Positions 1 through 8,818 of a stretch of 64,000 nt of DNA are shown here, piece after piece. Origin of the DNA: UBA6168 sp041163745 (GTDB lineage: Bacteria > Bacteroidota > Bacteroidia > Chitinophagales > Saprospiraceae); contig JBEAQU010000016.1 in assembly GCA_041163745.1 (NCBI GenBank), forward strand, positions 23,275 through 87,274, read 5' to 3'. Within the stretch, counting starts at the first letter, position 1. Every line of letters starts with the position of its first letter. The notes below the pieces were generated by a model. The model did no database searches, was not told the origin of the DNA, and saw only the letters and a program-made list of their open reading frames with translations. A program made the position numbers and the translations under genes.

Positions 1-555
1 GACGAAATGACTGAATCCCACTTGCTGTTCGCAGGCCCAGTCCAGGATGGAGGAGCAAAGCGCCCCGCTTTGGGAAATGAAGGCGATGTTCCCCGGCAGC
101 GCCATGCGGTTGGCGAAGGTGGCGTTCATCCTCAGGCTGGGGTTGATGATGCCCAGGCAGTTGGGTCCGATGATCCGCATGCCGTAGCGGCGGCCGGTCT
201 CCAGTATCCGGGACACCATGGCCTCCCCCTCCTTGCCCGCTTCCATGAAGCCGGCGGAGATGATGACCAATCCTCCTACGCCGGCTCTTCCGCAGGCCTC
301 CACGACATCCGGTACCACCGGTGCGGGCAGCACCACCACCGCAAGGTCGACACGTTCCGGGACGTCCCCGATGGCATGGTAGGCTTGCAGGCCCAGCAGT
401 TCGGTCGCCCTGGGATGGATCGGGTACAGGTTGCCGGTGTAGCCGGCGGAGAGAAGGTTGCGGAAAATGGAATGTCCTACGGACTGTTCCTTGGTGGAGG
501 CTCCGATGACGGCGATGCTGGCCGGCTGGAAGATCTTGTTGAGCTGGTGTACCAT
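1..555 (-). CDS. Acyl-CoA synthetase (ADP-forming), CoA-binding N-terminal part; gene runs off the window
   Basis: The reading frame is open from an ATG at 555 to the left edge, so only the first 185 codons are present. The protein begins with a Rossmann CoA-binding domain. The segment IAVIGAS near residue 14 and the later IIGPNCLGIINP and FISQSGAL motifs are typical of the succinyl-CoA synthetase alpha-like domain of ADP-forming acetate/acyl-CoA ligases. Such enzymes interconvert acyl-CoA plus ADP and phosphate with the free acid plus ATP. The ATP-grasp half is presumably beyond the edge. Fusion to a GNAT (protein acetyltransferase) domain occurs in some relatives and cannot be judged here. 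The start fits the family, which begins just before the first beta strand. Confidence 0.85.
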   Translation of the reverse strand, partial: MVHQLNKIFQPASIAVIGASTKEQSVGHSIFRNLLSAGYTGNLYPIHPRATELLGLQAYHAIGDVPERVDLAVVVLPAPVVPDVVEACGRAGVGGLVIISAGFMEAGKEGEAMVSRILETGRRYGMRIIGPNCLGIINPSLRMNATFANRMALPGNIAFISQSGALCSSILDWACEQQVGFSHFV

Positions 556-735
556 GGGTTGTGTTTGGCGGTGTCTTGACAGTCGGCAAAGCTATGCTGG
601 GCAAAGGCGGACAAAGATGATATTTGTCAAAGATTGGAAAGGAGAAAAGTCAGGTCGCCTGGGTGGTTTCAGCCTGGCAGTGCGATCGGCGGATGGGCTT
701 TGACGAATTGGGCGGCGGTACGGCGGGAGGTGTGC

Positions 736-779
736 AAAAAAAAAAAAGGAATGTCGGCAGCAGCACCGACATTCCTTTT
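736..779 (-). terminator. Intrinsic terminator of the cyclophilin gene
   Basis: A perfect 10-bp stem (GGAATGTCGG at 748-757 with CCGACATTCC at 766-775, 8-nt loop) is preceded on the plus strand by a run of 12 A. On the minus strand this is a hairpin followed by a long U tract, just downstream of the stop codon at 798. Confidence 0.85.
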
Positions 780-797
780 CACATCCGGGCGGGAGCG

Positions 798-1436
798 TCA
801 CAGGGCCCCGCTGTCTTCTATGACGACCCTTTGTGCGGTGGCGCCGCTGCGGCTGCCGACGGCTTCCATTTTCTGTATGACGTCATATCCTTCCAGGACT
901 TGGCCGAAGACGACGTGTTTGCCGTTCAGCCAAGGGGTTTGGACGGTGCAGATGAAGAATTGGGAGCCGTTGGTGTTCGGGCCGGCGTTGGCCATGGAAA
1001 GAATGCCCGGGCCGGCATGGATAGCCGCTTTGCCGGCGAAGGATTCGTCGTTGAAGCGGGCGCCGTAGATCGACTCCCCGCCGGTTCCGTTGCCGTTGGT
1101 GAAGTCACCCCCCTGGCACATGAACTGCGGGATGATGCGGTGGAAGGCGCTGCCTTTGAAGTGAAGCGGCTTGCCGGATTTTCCGACGCCCTTTTCACCG
1201 GTGCAGAGGGCCCGGAAATTCTCTGCCGTCTGCGGAACGGCATCCTGAAACAGCTCGAAGACAATCCTGCCGGCGGCCTGTCCGCCTATGCTGATGTCGA
1301 AAAAGACTTTCGGGTTGGCCGGATTGGGCGGGATGGGTGGTGTGTACGTATCCATGGTCTGTGCTTTAAGTGAAGATGCCCCGAGTGCAAGCCAACAGAG
1401 GAAGCCTGCGACCAGGGAAATACTTACTTTTTTCAT
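798..1436 (-). CDS. Secreted cyclophilin-type peptidyl-prolyl cis-trans isomerase
   Basis: This 212-residue protein catalyses proline cis-trans isomerisation. The ATG at 1436 was chosen because it opens a clear signal peptide (MKKVSISLVAGFLCWLALG, cleavage near SLKAQ); an upstream in-frame start would bury it. Residues about 45-210 form one cyclophilin domain. FHRIIPQFMCQGGDF carries the catalytic Arg and the Gln/Met/Phe pocket, and FENFRALCTGEKG-like and NTNGSQFFI blocks follow. The motifs resemble eukaryotic cyclophilin A more than the shorter E. coli PpiA type. The signal peptide places it in the periplasm or outside the cell. It is a single gene with its own terminator. Confidence 0.93.
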   Translation of the reverse strand: MKKVSISLVAGFLCWLALGASSLKAQTMDTYTPPIPPNPANPKVFFDISIGGQAAGRIVFELFQDAVPQTAENFRALCTGEKGVGKSGKPLHFKGSAFHRIIPQFMCQGGDFTNGNGTGGESIYGARFNDESFAGKAAIHAGPGILSMANAGPNTNGSQFFICTVQTPWLNGKHVVFGQVLEGYDVIQKMEAVGSRSGATAQRVVIEDSGAL

Positions 1437-1609
1437 GAAAAAAATGTTTTGGTTTGACAATGAATGTTTTGGTGGATGCGCTACGTCGGAAGTCCGGATT
1501 GAGCGCCGGGCGGCCGACTTCTTTGGCCGCCAATCGGCTGCAATGTTAACGTATTTTTCGTAAAACGATTGCCCGGAACCCCGACGATCCTTGTGAATCG
1601 GTTGGCGCG

Positions 1610-3115
1610 TCATTCGTTGTGCTGCCGGAATATGCGACCCCAAAGCCCGGTGGCAAGGGCGTTGATGTCCGGAGAAATCTTGAATCCGAGTACGCCGAGG
1701 GCGAAGAGCGAAGCGAAGCCACCGGACAGGAGGAGCAGGTCAAGTAGCGGAAAACCGGTGGTTGGGATCCGAGACGCTGCAGCATAGGCGGCTGTGGCCA
1801 GTATCAGGGTGTACAAGGACGCCCGGCTGAAGGGTTGCATGCCGAATTTGCGGTGGATCAGCAGCAATTTGGACAGGTTGAAGAAGGACAGGGACAGGAT
1901 CGTTGCCACGCCGACCCCGGTAATGCCCAGAGAAGGCACCAGCCAGAGATTCGCTCCTATATGAATCAAAGAGGTCATGCCGATGAAATAGAGATTGTAC
2001 CGGTAATGTCTGGAGTAACTGATGATTTCGCTGTTGACCCCGGTCGCCATGTCAATGAGGCGGGCGATACCCAGCAGGCCGACGACCTCCCTGCCCACCA
2101 GGAAGGTCTCCCCGTTTGGCATGAGGGCATACAACTGCTCGATGCCGATCCAGATGGAGAGGAACATACCGGTGCCGACGATGAGTTGGTTCAGGCTCGA
2201 TTTCCGATAGATGGTCGCGATTTCCGCCAGGTCGCCTTGTTTCCATTTGTCCGCGAGCAAGGGTGCGGTGATCCTGGCGATGGCTTTGCGGGGAATATCG
2301 ACGACGTTGCTGATGAAGTATGCAATGACGAACACCCCGGTACTCCGCAGGGTGGTCATTGTGCCGACCATCACGATGTTGATGAACTCGGAGGACAGTC
2401 TGCTCCCCATGCCGCCCAGGAATCCGAACAGCATGTACCGGCCCATTTCCTTGAGCATGTCACCAGATAACAACCGCCTGTCCGGCCGGAAGTGCAGTTG
2501 TCCGATCGAACGTAGGTAGGCGGCCTGCGACAGGGTGATGAGGAGATACACCAGCAGGATTCCCCGGAACACCCCGTCCAGGTCCAGCAGGCGGAACTGG
2601 TAGGCGATTACCATCAGAGGAATGCCGATCTTCGGCAGGAACTCGTTGATGGCGGACGGGACGACGATGCGGTGGAAGTTGGAAGCGTACAATGCGAACA
2701 GGCTGCTGAAGGAAGCGAGGAAGGTCAGCACCGGTATCATCCAAAGGTAGGCGAGGTAAAGGTCCGGATTATCCTTCGCACCGAAGTAAGCGTGCAATGG
2801 TGCCCGACCCAAGTGGTAGCCAGCCAGCAAAACCAGGTTGCCCGACAGCAGGATGCAGGCAAGCAGGAAAAGAAAGCCGTGGTGACCCTCCCGTTCGTTC
2901 CGGAAATAAGGAAAAAAACGGATGATCAGCTCCGAGCTTCCCAGGAAAGTCAGTAAAGTCAGCAGGCCGGCACTTTCCCTGACATAATTGATGATGCCGA
3001 TCTCCTCCTTTGTCAGGAAGGCCGGATAGATCCACAGCGTGTTGACCGCCCCGATGGCGACACCGAGATAGGTCACGATGCTCTGCAGGATTCCTTGCCG
3101 CTTGACAACGCCCAT
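1610..3115 (-). CDS. Polysaccharide/oligosaccharide flippase, Wzx/MATE-like
   Basis: A 501-residue integral membrane protein with about 12-14 hydrophobic segments spread along its whole length. The N-terminus (VVKRQGILQSIVTYLGVAIG) is the usual first helix of Bacteroidota polysaccharide biosynthesis proteins of the MVF/MATE superfamily. These proteins flip lipid-linked sugar repeat units across the inner membrane during O-antigen, capsule or exopolysaccharide assembly. No glycosyltransferases flank it; the cell-surface polysaccharide genes of this window lie about 55 kb away, so it may be an orphan flippase. Substrate cannot be deduced. Confidence 0.85.
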   Translation of the reverse strand: MGVVKRQGILQSIVTYLGVAIGAVNTLWIYPAFLTKEEIGIINYVRESAGLLTLLTFLGSSELIIRFFPYFRNEREGHHGFLFLLACILLSGNLVLLAGYHLGRAPLHAYFGAKDNPDLYLAYLWMIPVLTFLASFSSLFALYASNFHRIVVPSAINEFLPKIGIPLMVIAYQFRLLDLDGVFRGILLVYLLITLSQAAYLRSIGQLHFRPDRRLLSGDMLKEMGRYMLFGFLGGMGSRLSSEFINIVMVGTMTTLRSTGVFVIAYFISNVVDIPRKAIARITAPLLADKWKQGDLAEIATIYRKSSLNQLIVGTGMFLSIWIGIEQLYALMPNGETFLVGREVVGLLGIARLIDMATGVNSEIISYSRHYRYNLYFIGMTSLIHIGANLWLVPSLGITGVGVATILSLSFFNLSKLLLIHRKFGMQPFSRASLYTLILATAAYAAASRIPTTGFPLLDLLLLSGGFASLFALGVLGFKISPDINALATGLWGRIFRQHNE

Positions 3116-3323
3116 ATGCTGTGGTTGGTGTTTGGTGCCGATCAGGCGGGAGGTCCCGCAGAGGCCCGCCTATCCCGATCCCGCAGGAATTCGGACCGCC
3201 AAATTAGCACATTGCGCACCAAATTGGCAATTCTGGTACCTTTATGCGCAGCCTGAGGCATTGCTGATTCGCATGACTTGGAAAATACATGCGTGATTGC
3301 TGAAGTTTAATGCAGCCGGAATT

Positions 3324-3331
3324 TACTTTTG
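3324..3331 (+). promoter_or_regulatory. Candidate Bacteroidota -7 element upstream of the KynB-like gene
   Basis: TACTTTTG matches TAnnTTTG exactly and lies 32 nt before the start at 3363. The -33 TTTG is not conserved. Confidence 0.45.
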
Positions 3332-3362
3332 CACCTGCGGAACACAACAACGCATCTGAACT

Positions 3363-3998
3363 ATGCCGAAGCTGATCGACATCTCTGTGCCCATCCAACC
3401 GGGCATGCCTCTTTGGCCGGATAGTGAGCCGCTGGAAATCCGGCAGCTCGCCCGACTGGCAGACGGTGACATCGCCAACATCACTGGTCTGTACACGGGC
3501 AGTCACACCGGTACCCACATCGACGCGCCCCTTCATTTCATAGATGGGGGGAAAACCACGGAGGATATTCCCCTCGAAACCCTCGTAGGCACCTGTCAGG
3601 TCCTGGACATGCGGGGGAAACAGGAAATCACCGCCGAAGACCTGGTGGAGGGCGGTGTTTTTCCCAACGTCGACAAATTGTTGTTCAAAACGGACAATTC
3701 CCGATTGTGGACCCAGCCGACGCATTCGTTCCACCGGAATTTCTGCGCATTGACGCTGGATGCCGCCCATTGGATCGTCGAACAGGGTATCCGACTTGTC
3801 GGCATCGACTACCTGTCCATCCAGCGCTTCGACGACCCGTTTGACACCCATGTCGTCCTGCTTCGTTCGGAAGTGGTCATTCTGGAGGGGCTCGACCTCC
3901 GGTTCGTCGAACCGAATATCTACAAACTCATCTGCCTCCCGCTCAAGGTGCGTTCCGTGGAAGGCATGATGGCCCGAGCGGTATTGGAAACCATCTGA
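3363..3998 (+). CDS. Cyclase-family metal-dependent hydrolase, probable arylformamidase (KynB-like)
   Basis: A 211-residue protein of the cyclase family (PF04199). Starting with PKLIDISVPIQPGMPLWP, it carries the diagnostic metal-binding motif HTGTHIDAPLHF near residues 49-60, the HxGTHxDxPxH signature of KynB-type formamidases. Family members hydrolyse N-formylkynurenine or related amides. A tryptophan 2,3-dioxygenase is encoded 5.4 kb downstream on the same strand, which makes a role in the kynurenine pathway plausible. Several family members act on other substrates, so the specific function is an inference. It converges with the mocA-like gene, 26 bp apart. Confidence 0.82.
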   Translation: MPKLIDISVPIQPGMPLWPDSEPLEIRQLARLADGDIANITGLYTGSHTGTHIDAPLHFIDGGKTTEDIPLETLVGTCQVLDMRGKQEITAEDLVEGGVFPNVDKLLFKTDNSRLWTQPTHSFHRNFCALTLDAAHWIVEQGIRLVGIDYLSIQRFDDPFDTHVVLLRSEVVILEGLDLRFVEPNIYKLICLPLKVRSVEGMMARAVLETI

Positions 3999-4024
3999 TC
4001 CGGCAAATCCCCTGCACCCGGCCG

Positions 4025-4630
4025 TCAGCGTGCCAGGAAGTCCTGCAAGGCCTCCGGTGTGTCGAGATCGACTGCCGCATCCTCGAAAGGTACACAAAGC
4101 ACGACCCCCGCCTGATCTCGCAGCAGGTTGCGAGCGCCGGCAGGTCCGGAAAGCTTCGACAGGTCGTCAAACCAGGCTCGTCCGAACACCGCGGGCGGTC
4201 CGGTGCGGCCGCCATACTGGCAGGCGGCGATGGCTGCGTTTGCTTGTCCGACCACATGGGAAAGGGTGCGCAAGAGGTCTGCCGTCAGCAGCGGCTGGTC
4301 GCATAAAGTCACCAAGGCGGCGTCGCATTCAGGAGCGATGAATTGAAGCGCCTTGATACCCACGGAAATACTACCGCCCATACCCGATTCCCAATCCGGA
4401 TTGTACACCGGATGAACACTTGCCGAAGCCAATTCCTTCGAAATATCCTGTGCATAGGCTCCGAGCACCACCACCACGGGACCACATCCCGCCGCCTGCA
4501 CTTTTCGAATGATGGACGTCACAAGGGGTTCTCCCCCGACCTTCAGGAGTTGTTTGCACGCGCCCATTCGGGTTGCCTGGCCTGCCGCCAGCACGACCGC
4601 CCCGACCTTCGATTCTCCCATGGTGGTCAT
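4025..4630 (-). CDS. MobA/MocA-like nucleotidyltransferase (molybdenum cofactor cytidylyltransferase family)
   Basis: A 201-residue NTP transferase domain protein. The N-terminal nucleotide-binding loop VVLAAGQATRMGACKQLL is the LAAGxSxRMGxxKxLL signature of MocA/MobA enzymes. A conserved TLCDQPLL metal/substrate motif lies mid-protein and a GRTGPPAVFG segment follows. MocA transfers CMP to molybdopterin; related proteins use other nucleotides. The ATG at 4630 was preferred because an AAGGAAC ribosome-binding-like sequence lies just upstream and the residues further upstream look non-coding. A molybdopterin enzyme occurs in this window near 54-56.7 kb, but that type normally uses the guanine dinucleotide cofactor, so a link is not implied. 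Confidence 0.85.
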   Translation of the reverse strand: MTTMGESKVGAVVLAAGQATRMGACKQLLKVGGEPLVTSIIRKVQAAGCGPVVVVLGAYAQDISKELASASVHPVYNPDWESGMGGSISVGIKALQFIAPECDAALVTLCDQPLLTADLLRTLSHVVGQANAAIAACQYGGRTGPPAVFGRAWFDDLSKLSGPAGARNLLRDQAGVVLCVPFEDAAVDLDTPEALQDFLAR

Positions 4631-4790
4631 ACCGTTCCTTTTTAGTGAGTGCCTTGTGAGCAGGAGAAGGGTGAAATTCGGAAAAATCTGGATCCTTGCC
4701 AACCATTTTCCGACAGCAATGCGCTATCCTTGAAACAGCGCCGCGCATGCGGGCTGTGCGGGGAGCCTCCCGACAGTTTCCTTCGTGCAC

Positions 4791-5314
4791 ATGACACAGC
4801 CGGATCCTTACCATAGCGAAGCATCACTTGTTCTGGCTTGCCTGCGCAAAGACCCGGCCGCCCAGCAACGCCTTTACAATCGCTACAAGAAGGCGATGTA
4901 CACCCTGTCTTATCGGATCAGGGTACTTTCAAAGAAGCGGAGGACGAGCTGCAGGAATTCTACGCCAAGGTCTTCCGGGGTTTGTCAGGCTACCGTGGAG
5001 AGTCGAACCTCGGGGCCTGGATCAAGACCATCGTTGTCCGGACAGTGTACGGACTATTGAAGAAAAGACGTTTGTTCACGGACGACTTGTCACAAAAACC
5101 GGCTACCGATACCATCGACTGGGGGCATACCATCGACACGGAATACCTGGAAGAAGCCATCGCCGCCCTGCCGGACGGATACCGGATGGTCTCCACCCTG
5201 ACGGAAATCGAAGGCCATACCCACAAGGAGGTGGGAGAGCTGCTGGGCTTTTCGGAAGGAACGTCCAAATCGCAGTTGTTCCATGCCCAGCAGCGGTTGC
5301 GGAACATATTGTAA
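4791..5314 (+). pseudogene. ECF-type RNA polymerase sigma-70 factor, frameshifted
   Basis: The first about 43 codons from the ATG at 4791 encode sigma region 2 (AQQRLYNRYKKAMYTLSYRI). The frame is then lost near 4920 and continues in the -1 frame as GTFKEAEDELQEFYAKVFRGL, then GESNLGAWIKTIVVRTVYGLLKK and a region 4 ending SQLFHAQQRLRNIL. Adding one base near 4920 restores the usual RITG-x-EAED junction of ECF sigma factors, so a 1-nt deletion is the simplest explanation. Region 4 (EIEGHTHKEVGELLGFSEGTSKSQL) is otherwise well kept. Two downstream genes are also broken. A sequencing error cannot be excluded for a single indel. Confidence 0.8.
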
Positions 5315-5373
5315 GACCTCGCCGGTGTCGGCCCGACGGCGACGGATGATGTTGATGCACAAAAAAAGATGCC

Positions 5374-5963
5374 ATGCAGGAATTGAACCAGGATTCCTTG
5401 CGTCGTTCCCTTGCCGCCCTGCCGCAACGGGAACCGCCCGATGCCGGCTGGACATTCATCGAGGACCGGCTGGCGGAAACTTCCTGGCCGGAAATGCCCC
5501 TGTACGATCCGCCCGAGCGTATCTGGGGCCGTATCCCACGGTGCCTCGACCAGGACCACCGGCGCGGCTTGCGGATATCGATGGGGATGCGGGCCGCCGC
5601 GGTCTGGGCTGTCTTGGCATTCGCCATCTTCTTGTACCGGCGGCTGTCCACCCTCCTGCCGGATTCCGACCACATCACTTTCTCGTAGGCTACGACGGAT
5701 TCCTTGCTCCTCATACGGGATTGTACGGAGGATGACGCTGCCTTCGATGAGTTTCTGGCCATGTGCGAAAACCGTGCTTTGCCTGCGACCAAACTGCCTT
5801 CCGGCAGATGCAGTCCGAACTGGCGGAACGCAGTACGGCCAGGGACGAGCTCCGCCAGGCGCTTGGAATCTATGGCCATTCCGCCGACCTCATCCTCCGA
5901 ATAAAGGAGATAGAATTGGCACGTACCGGAATTCTGAAGAAAATGATGGTGATGCTGTTCTGA
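5374..5963 (+). pseudogene. Remnant of the sigma factor's membrane partner (anti-sigma-like)
   Basis: The frame from the ATG at 5374 encodes a soluble N-terminal part (AALPQREPPDAGWTFIEDRL) and one transmembrane helix (AAAVWAVLAFAIFLYRRL). It stops at TAG 5686-5688, but the same frame stays coding-like beyond it (LLLIRDCTEDDAAFDEFLAMCE). It then shifts by -1 in the GAAAACC tract near 5770 into a helix-rich tail with CxxC (KPCFACDQTAF) ending at 5963. Position after an ECF sigma gene and the single helix suggest an anti-sigma or partner protein, but no family was recognised. One nonsense and one frameshift mutation are seen. Confidence 0.6.
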
Positions 5964-6031
5964 CAGCTCCCCATCGTCCGTGCGTCAGATACAACAATCG
6001 AAGGCACGGGTCGTTAAAACCCTGTCAGTTT

Positions 6032-6931
6032 ATGATACAGTTTTTCTTTACCATCGGGACCATCGGCTGGATGCTGCTGTCGATCGGCATCCAGGTCCAG
6101 ACAACCTTCCAGGTTGTGACCTGCACCATCGAAAAGTCCGTTCCGTACGATGCGGGCAACGAACTCAATATCGAAGGAGAAAAAGCCGCAATCCACGTGG
6201 AGAGCTGGCCCTGTCAGGAAGTCAAGGTCACAGTGGAGTTGATCGCCCGTCACCCGGACCGGGAAACAGCTCGTAAAGCTTTGGAGGACAAGCAGTTCTC
6301 CGCCACCCGCCATGGCGACGAACTGTATTTCCGGAATTACTTCCGGCCCAGCGACGGGCTGTCCTAACATGCGGACCGCAAGGAAGTATACACCATCACG
6401 CTTCCGGCGGACTGTCCTGTTTACCGCAAGAACAACTTCGGCATCACCCAGGTCAGCGACCTGGTGAACCGGCTACGGATCCAATAGGAGTGCTCCCAGG
6501 TCCGGCTCGAAAACCTTCGCGGCACAGTCGGGCTAGAATCCCGTTTCGGGGATGTCACCGGCCGCAACATCGACGGTACCGTCACCGTCCGTGCCATACG
6601 TTCCGACCTTACCTTCCACGATATCAATGGGACCTGGGATGTGTTCACACAATACGGCATCACCAAGGTCTTCATCAATACGGCGTCGGACCTGTTGCGC
6701 ATGAATGTGGAAGAGGGAAAGTCGGATGTTTATTTCTTAAACCCATGGCCCGGCGCCTCCGGCTACACGCTGCTGGCGCATTACGGCAATACTTCCGTTC
6801 CACAGAACCTCAAGTTCAATCTGCTGGAGAATACGGACCAATTGAAAAAAGCTGTCTTCTCCACCCGGGTGGGACAATCGACCATTTCCGTCAACATCTC
6901 CTTCGGGGACATCACCGTCAAGCATCCCTGA
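6032..6931 (+). pseudogene. DUF4097-like beta-strand-repeat protein interrupted by two in-frame stops
   Basis: One reading frame runs from the ATG at 6032 to TGA 6929-6931, broken only by TAA at 6365-6367 and TAG at 6485-6487. Before, between and after the stops the translation is continuous and of one style: an N-terminal hydrophobic segment, then IEGEKAAIHVESWPCQEVKVTVEL, VYTITLPADCPVYRKNNFG and a repetitive beta-rich part (VGLESRFGDVTGRNIDGTVTVRA). This matches putative adhesin / DUF4097 proteins often encoded with ECF sigma operons in Bacteroidota. Its 3' end overlaps the 3' end of lpxB by 14 bp, convergently. Confidence 0.7.
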
Positions 6932-8069
6932 GCGGGCGCCCGGGCTTCGGGGTCGCCTGCGGCAACCGCTCCAGATCCGCCACGATCATCCCGGCCGTCC
7001 GTTGCGCAGCCGCCGTAGAACCCAGGAGCCGCCGAATCTCCGCATAGCCGGACAGCATGGCTTCCCGCCCCGCTGGCAGGAACAGTTCACGGAGGGCGGC
7101 ATCCAGCTGGTCCGGGTTGTAAGCCTGCTGGATCAGTTCTCGCACCAAGGGCCTGCCAATCACCAGATTCACCAGGGAAATGAATCGCAGCGAAGGGTTG
7201 ACCAGCCGGCGTGCCAGCCAATAGGATACCCGGCCTCCTTTGTAGCAAACCACCTGGGGAACGCCGTGCAGGGCGGTTTCCAGGGTGGCGGTCCCGGAGG
7301 TGACCAAAGCCGCCGTCGCCTCCCGCAGCAGGCCGTAGGTCTGGTCATAAACGATCGTAACAGGACTGTCAGGACCCAACAGCCGGTCGTACAACGCTGC
7401 CGGCACGGAAGGCGCCGCTGCCACGACGAAGCGCCAGGAACGATGCCGCTCGGCCACCCGGGCCATCACCGGCAGCATGCGGCGGATCTCCTGAACCCGG
7501 CTGCCTGGCAGCAGGGCCACCACCGGCGGACCGACCGCCGGGATTCCGTCGCCCGGCAAGGGGTTTTCCGACAGGATTTCTGTCAAGGGATGCCCTACAT
7601 ATTGGGCGTCAACCCCATGGGATGCGAAGAACGCCTTTTCGAACGGAAGGATGCAGAAGAGCAGTCGGACATGGTCCCGGATGATGCTGACCCGGCTGCT
7701 GTGCCAGGCCCATAACTGCGGGGCGATGTAATAGTACACACGAAATCCCTGCCGGTGGGCCCATCGCGCCATCCGGAGGTTGAATCCCGGATAGTCGATC
7801 AATATGACCCCGTCCGGTCGGAAAGAACGGATTTCCTGCCGGCAGATCCGAAAATTGCGGATAATTTCCGGCAGGTGTTTCACAACCTCCACAAAGCCCA
7901 TGAACGCCAGCTCCCGGTAATGTTTTGTCAACCGGGCACCTGCGGCCGCCATCCTTTCCCCGCCCCAGCAGCGGATGTCGGCACCTGCATCAGCGGACCG
8001 AAGGGCTTCGACCAAACGCGCACCGTGCAAATCGCCGGACGCCTCTCCCGCAAGGATGAAATATCGCAT
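6918..8069 (-). CDS. lpxB: Lipid-A-disaccharide synthase
   Basis: A 383-residue GT19 glycosyltransferase that condenses UDP-2,3-diacylglucosamine with lipid X in lipid A synthesis at the inner membrane. The ATG at 8069 gives MRYFILAGEASGDLHG, the family's N-terminal signature. Further typical blocks are ILIDYPGFNLRMA, YYIAPQLWAWH, ILPFEKAFF, YVGHPL, LLPGSRVQEIRRMLP and TSGTATLETALHGVPQVVCYK. Length is normal for the family. An ATG 6 codons upstream (8087) is a possible alternative start. Downstream the gene converges on the degraded DUF4097 gene. Confidence 0.95.
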   Translation of the reverse strand: MRYFILAGEASGDLHGARLVEALRSADAGADIRCWGGERMAAAGARLTKHYRELAFMGFVEVVKHLPEIIRNFRICRQEIRSFRPDGVILIDYPGFNLRMARWAHRQGFRVYYYIAPQLWAWHSSRVSIIRDHVRLLFCILPFEKAFFASHGVDAQYVGHPLTEILSENPLPGDGIPAVGPPVVALLPGSRVQEIRRMLPVMARVAERHRSWRFVVAAAPSVPAALYDRLLGPDSPVTIVYDQTYGLLREATAALVTSGTATLETALHGVPQVVCYKGGRVSYWLARRLVNPSLRFISLVNLVIGRPLVRELIQQAYNPDQLDAALRELFLPAGREAMLSGYAEIRRLLGSTAAAQRTAGMIVADLERLPQATPKPGRPLRDA

Positions 8070-8211
8070 CTCTTTCAATTGACGCATGACGAGGCCGACC
8101 GGAGAATCCACCATGTCACCACGTTGCTTCACCGGCACCGGCCGCTTTTCCGTGGCGACCCGGAACAACCTGACCTGGATGTCGGGTCGGTCCGCATGGC
8201 CAGCGGGGACA

Positions 8212-8514
8212 TTACCCTTCCATATCCAACAGCTGCCGCAACTCCTTCTTTTCCGACGGCCGGATATCGTTCCATCGCCTGTCCTGTAATCCCATCTCAA
8301 TGGAATAAAAAATAGGGAGGTGGGGTCGGACCCCTTGGGCCAACAAAGCATCCCTTATCTGCCGATAGTCCGCCCGCAAGAGGTCCTCCTCCGTGAATAT
8401 ACCGATCGCATGCATGATCCGAACCATATAGGGTCCGAAATTTTTGATTTCATCCAACTGACGCATAAGGAGAGAGTTGTACAGGTCATCCGGCCGCTGT
8501 TTTCTTCCGGTCAT
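8212..8514 (-). CDS. Stand-alone TfoX/Sxy C-terminal domain protein
   Basis: A 100-residue protein that consists almost only of a TfoX C-terminal (helix-hairpin-helix-like) domain: IKNFGPYMVRIMHAIGIFTEEDLL and later FYSIEMGLQDRRWNDI, matching the LpNIGpxxxxxLxxiGI...YaLegAxxGrrWxdl pattern of the family. Full-length TfoX/Sxy regulates competence genes in Gammaproteobacteria; single-domain homologues are of unknown role. It lies 142 bp upstream of lpxB on the same strand, so co-transcription is possible. The start at 8514 gives a 15-residue leader before the domain; the second Met (MRQLDEIKN) could also be used. Confidence 0.75.
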   Translation of the reverse strand: MTGRKQRPDDLYNSLLMRQLDEIKNFGPYMVRIMHAIGIFTEEDLLRADYRQIRDALLAQGVRPHLPIFYSIEMGLQDRRWNDIRPSEKKELRQLLDMEG

Positions 8515-8818
8515 CGGAAATTCGTGGTCCGGCCGTACCCCCGGATGCTGTATCGGACAAGCCCGGTCGACTTCAGGCAGCGGCTGTTATAAAGATACAC
8601 CGTTTTCGTCGATCGGTCAAACGCAGCGTTTCTTTCTTTTTCTCTTCGGGCGAGCCTGCGCCGGCTGACTTTTCGCAGTGCCGGATGCCAAGCTACGCAA
8701 AATGTGCTACATTGGCGTCCAGGTAGGTTTCCGCATCCTTATTGTACGGCCTGCCTGCAACCAGGGGGCAAGCCCTGGTCGACCACATGCCTGCACCAAA
8801 TAAACATCAGAGAACAAT
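8515..8818. other. Divergent intergenic region between the TfoX-like gene and kynA
   Basis: 304 bp without a supported gene. It should hold both divergent promoters, but no good TTTG/TAnnTTTG pair was found. A small hairpin (CCAGGG, 6-nt loop, CCCTGG; 8761-8778) lies about 40 bp before kynA. Confidence 0.5.

Noticed and set aside
6032..6931. Programmed stop-codon readthrough in the DUF4097-like gene
   Set aside because: Two different stops with no recoding signal, and both upstream partner genes are also broken, which favours decay.
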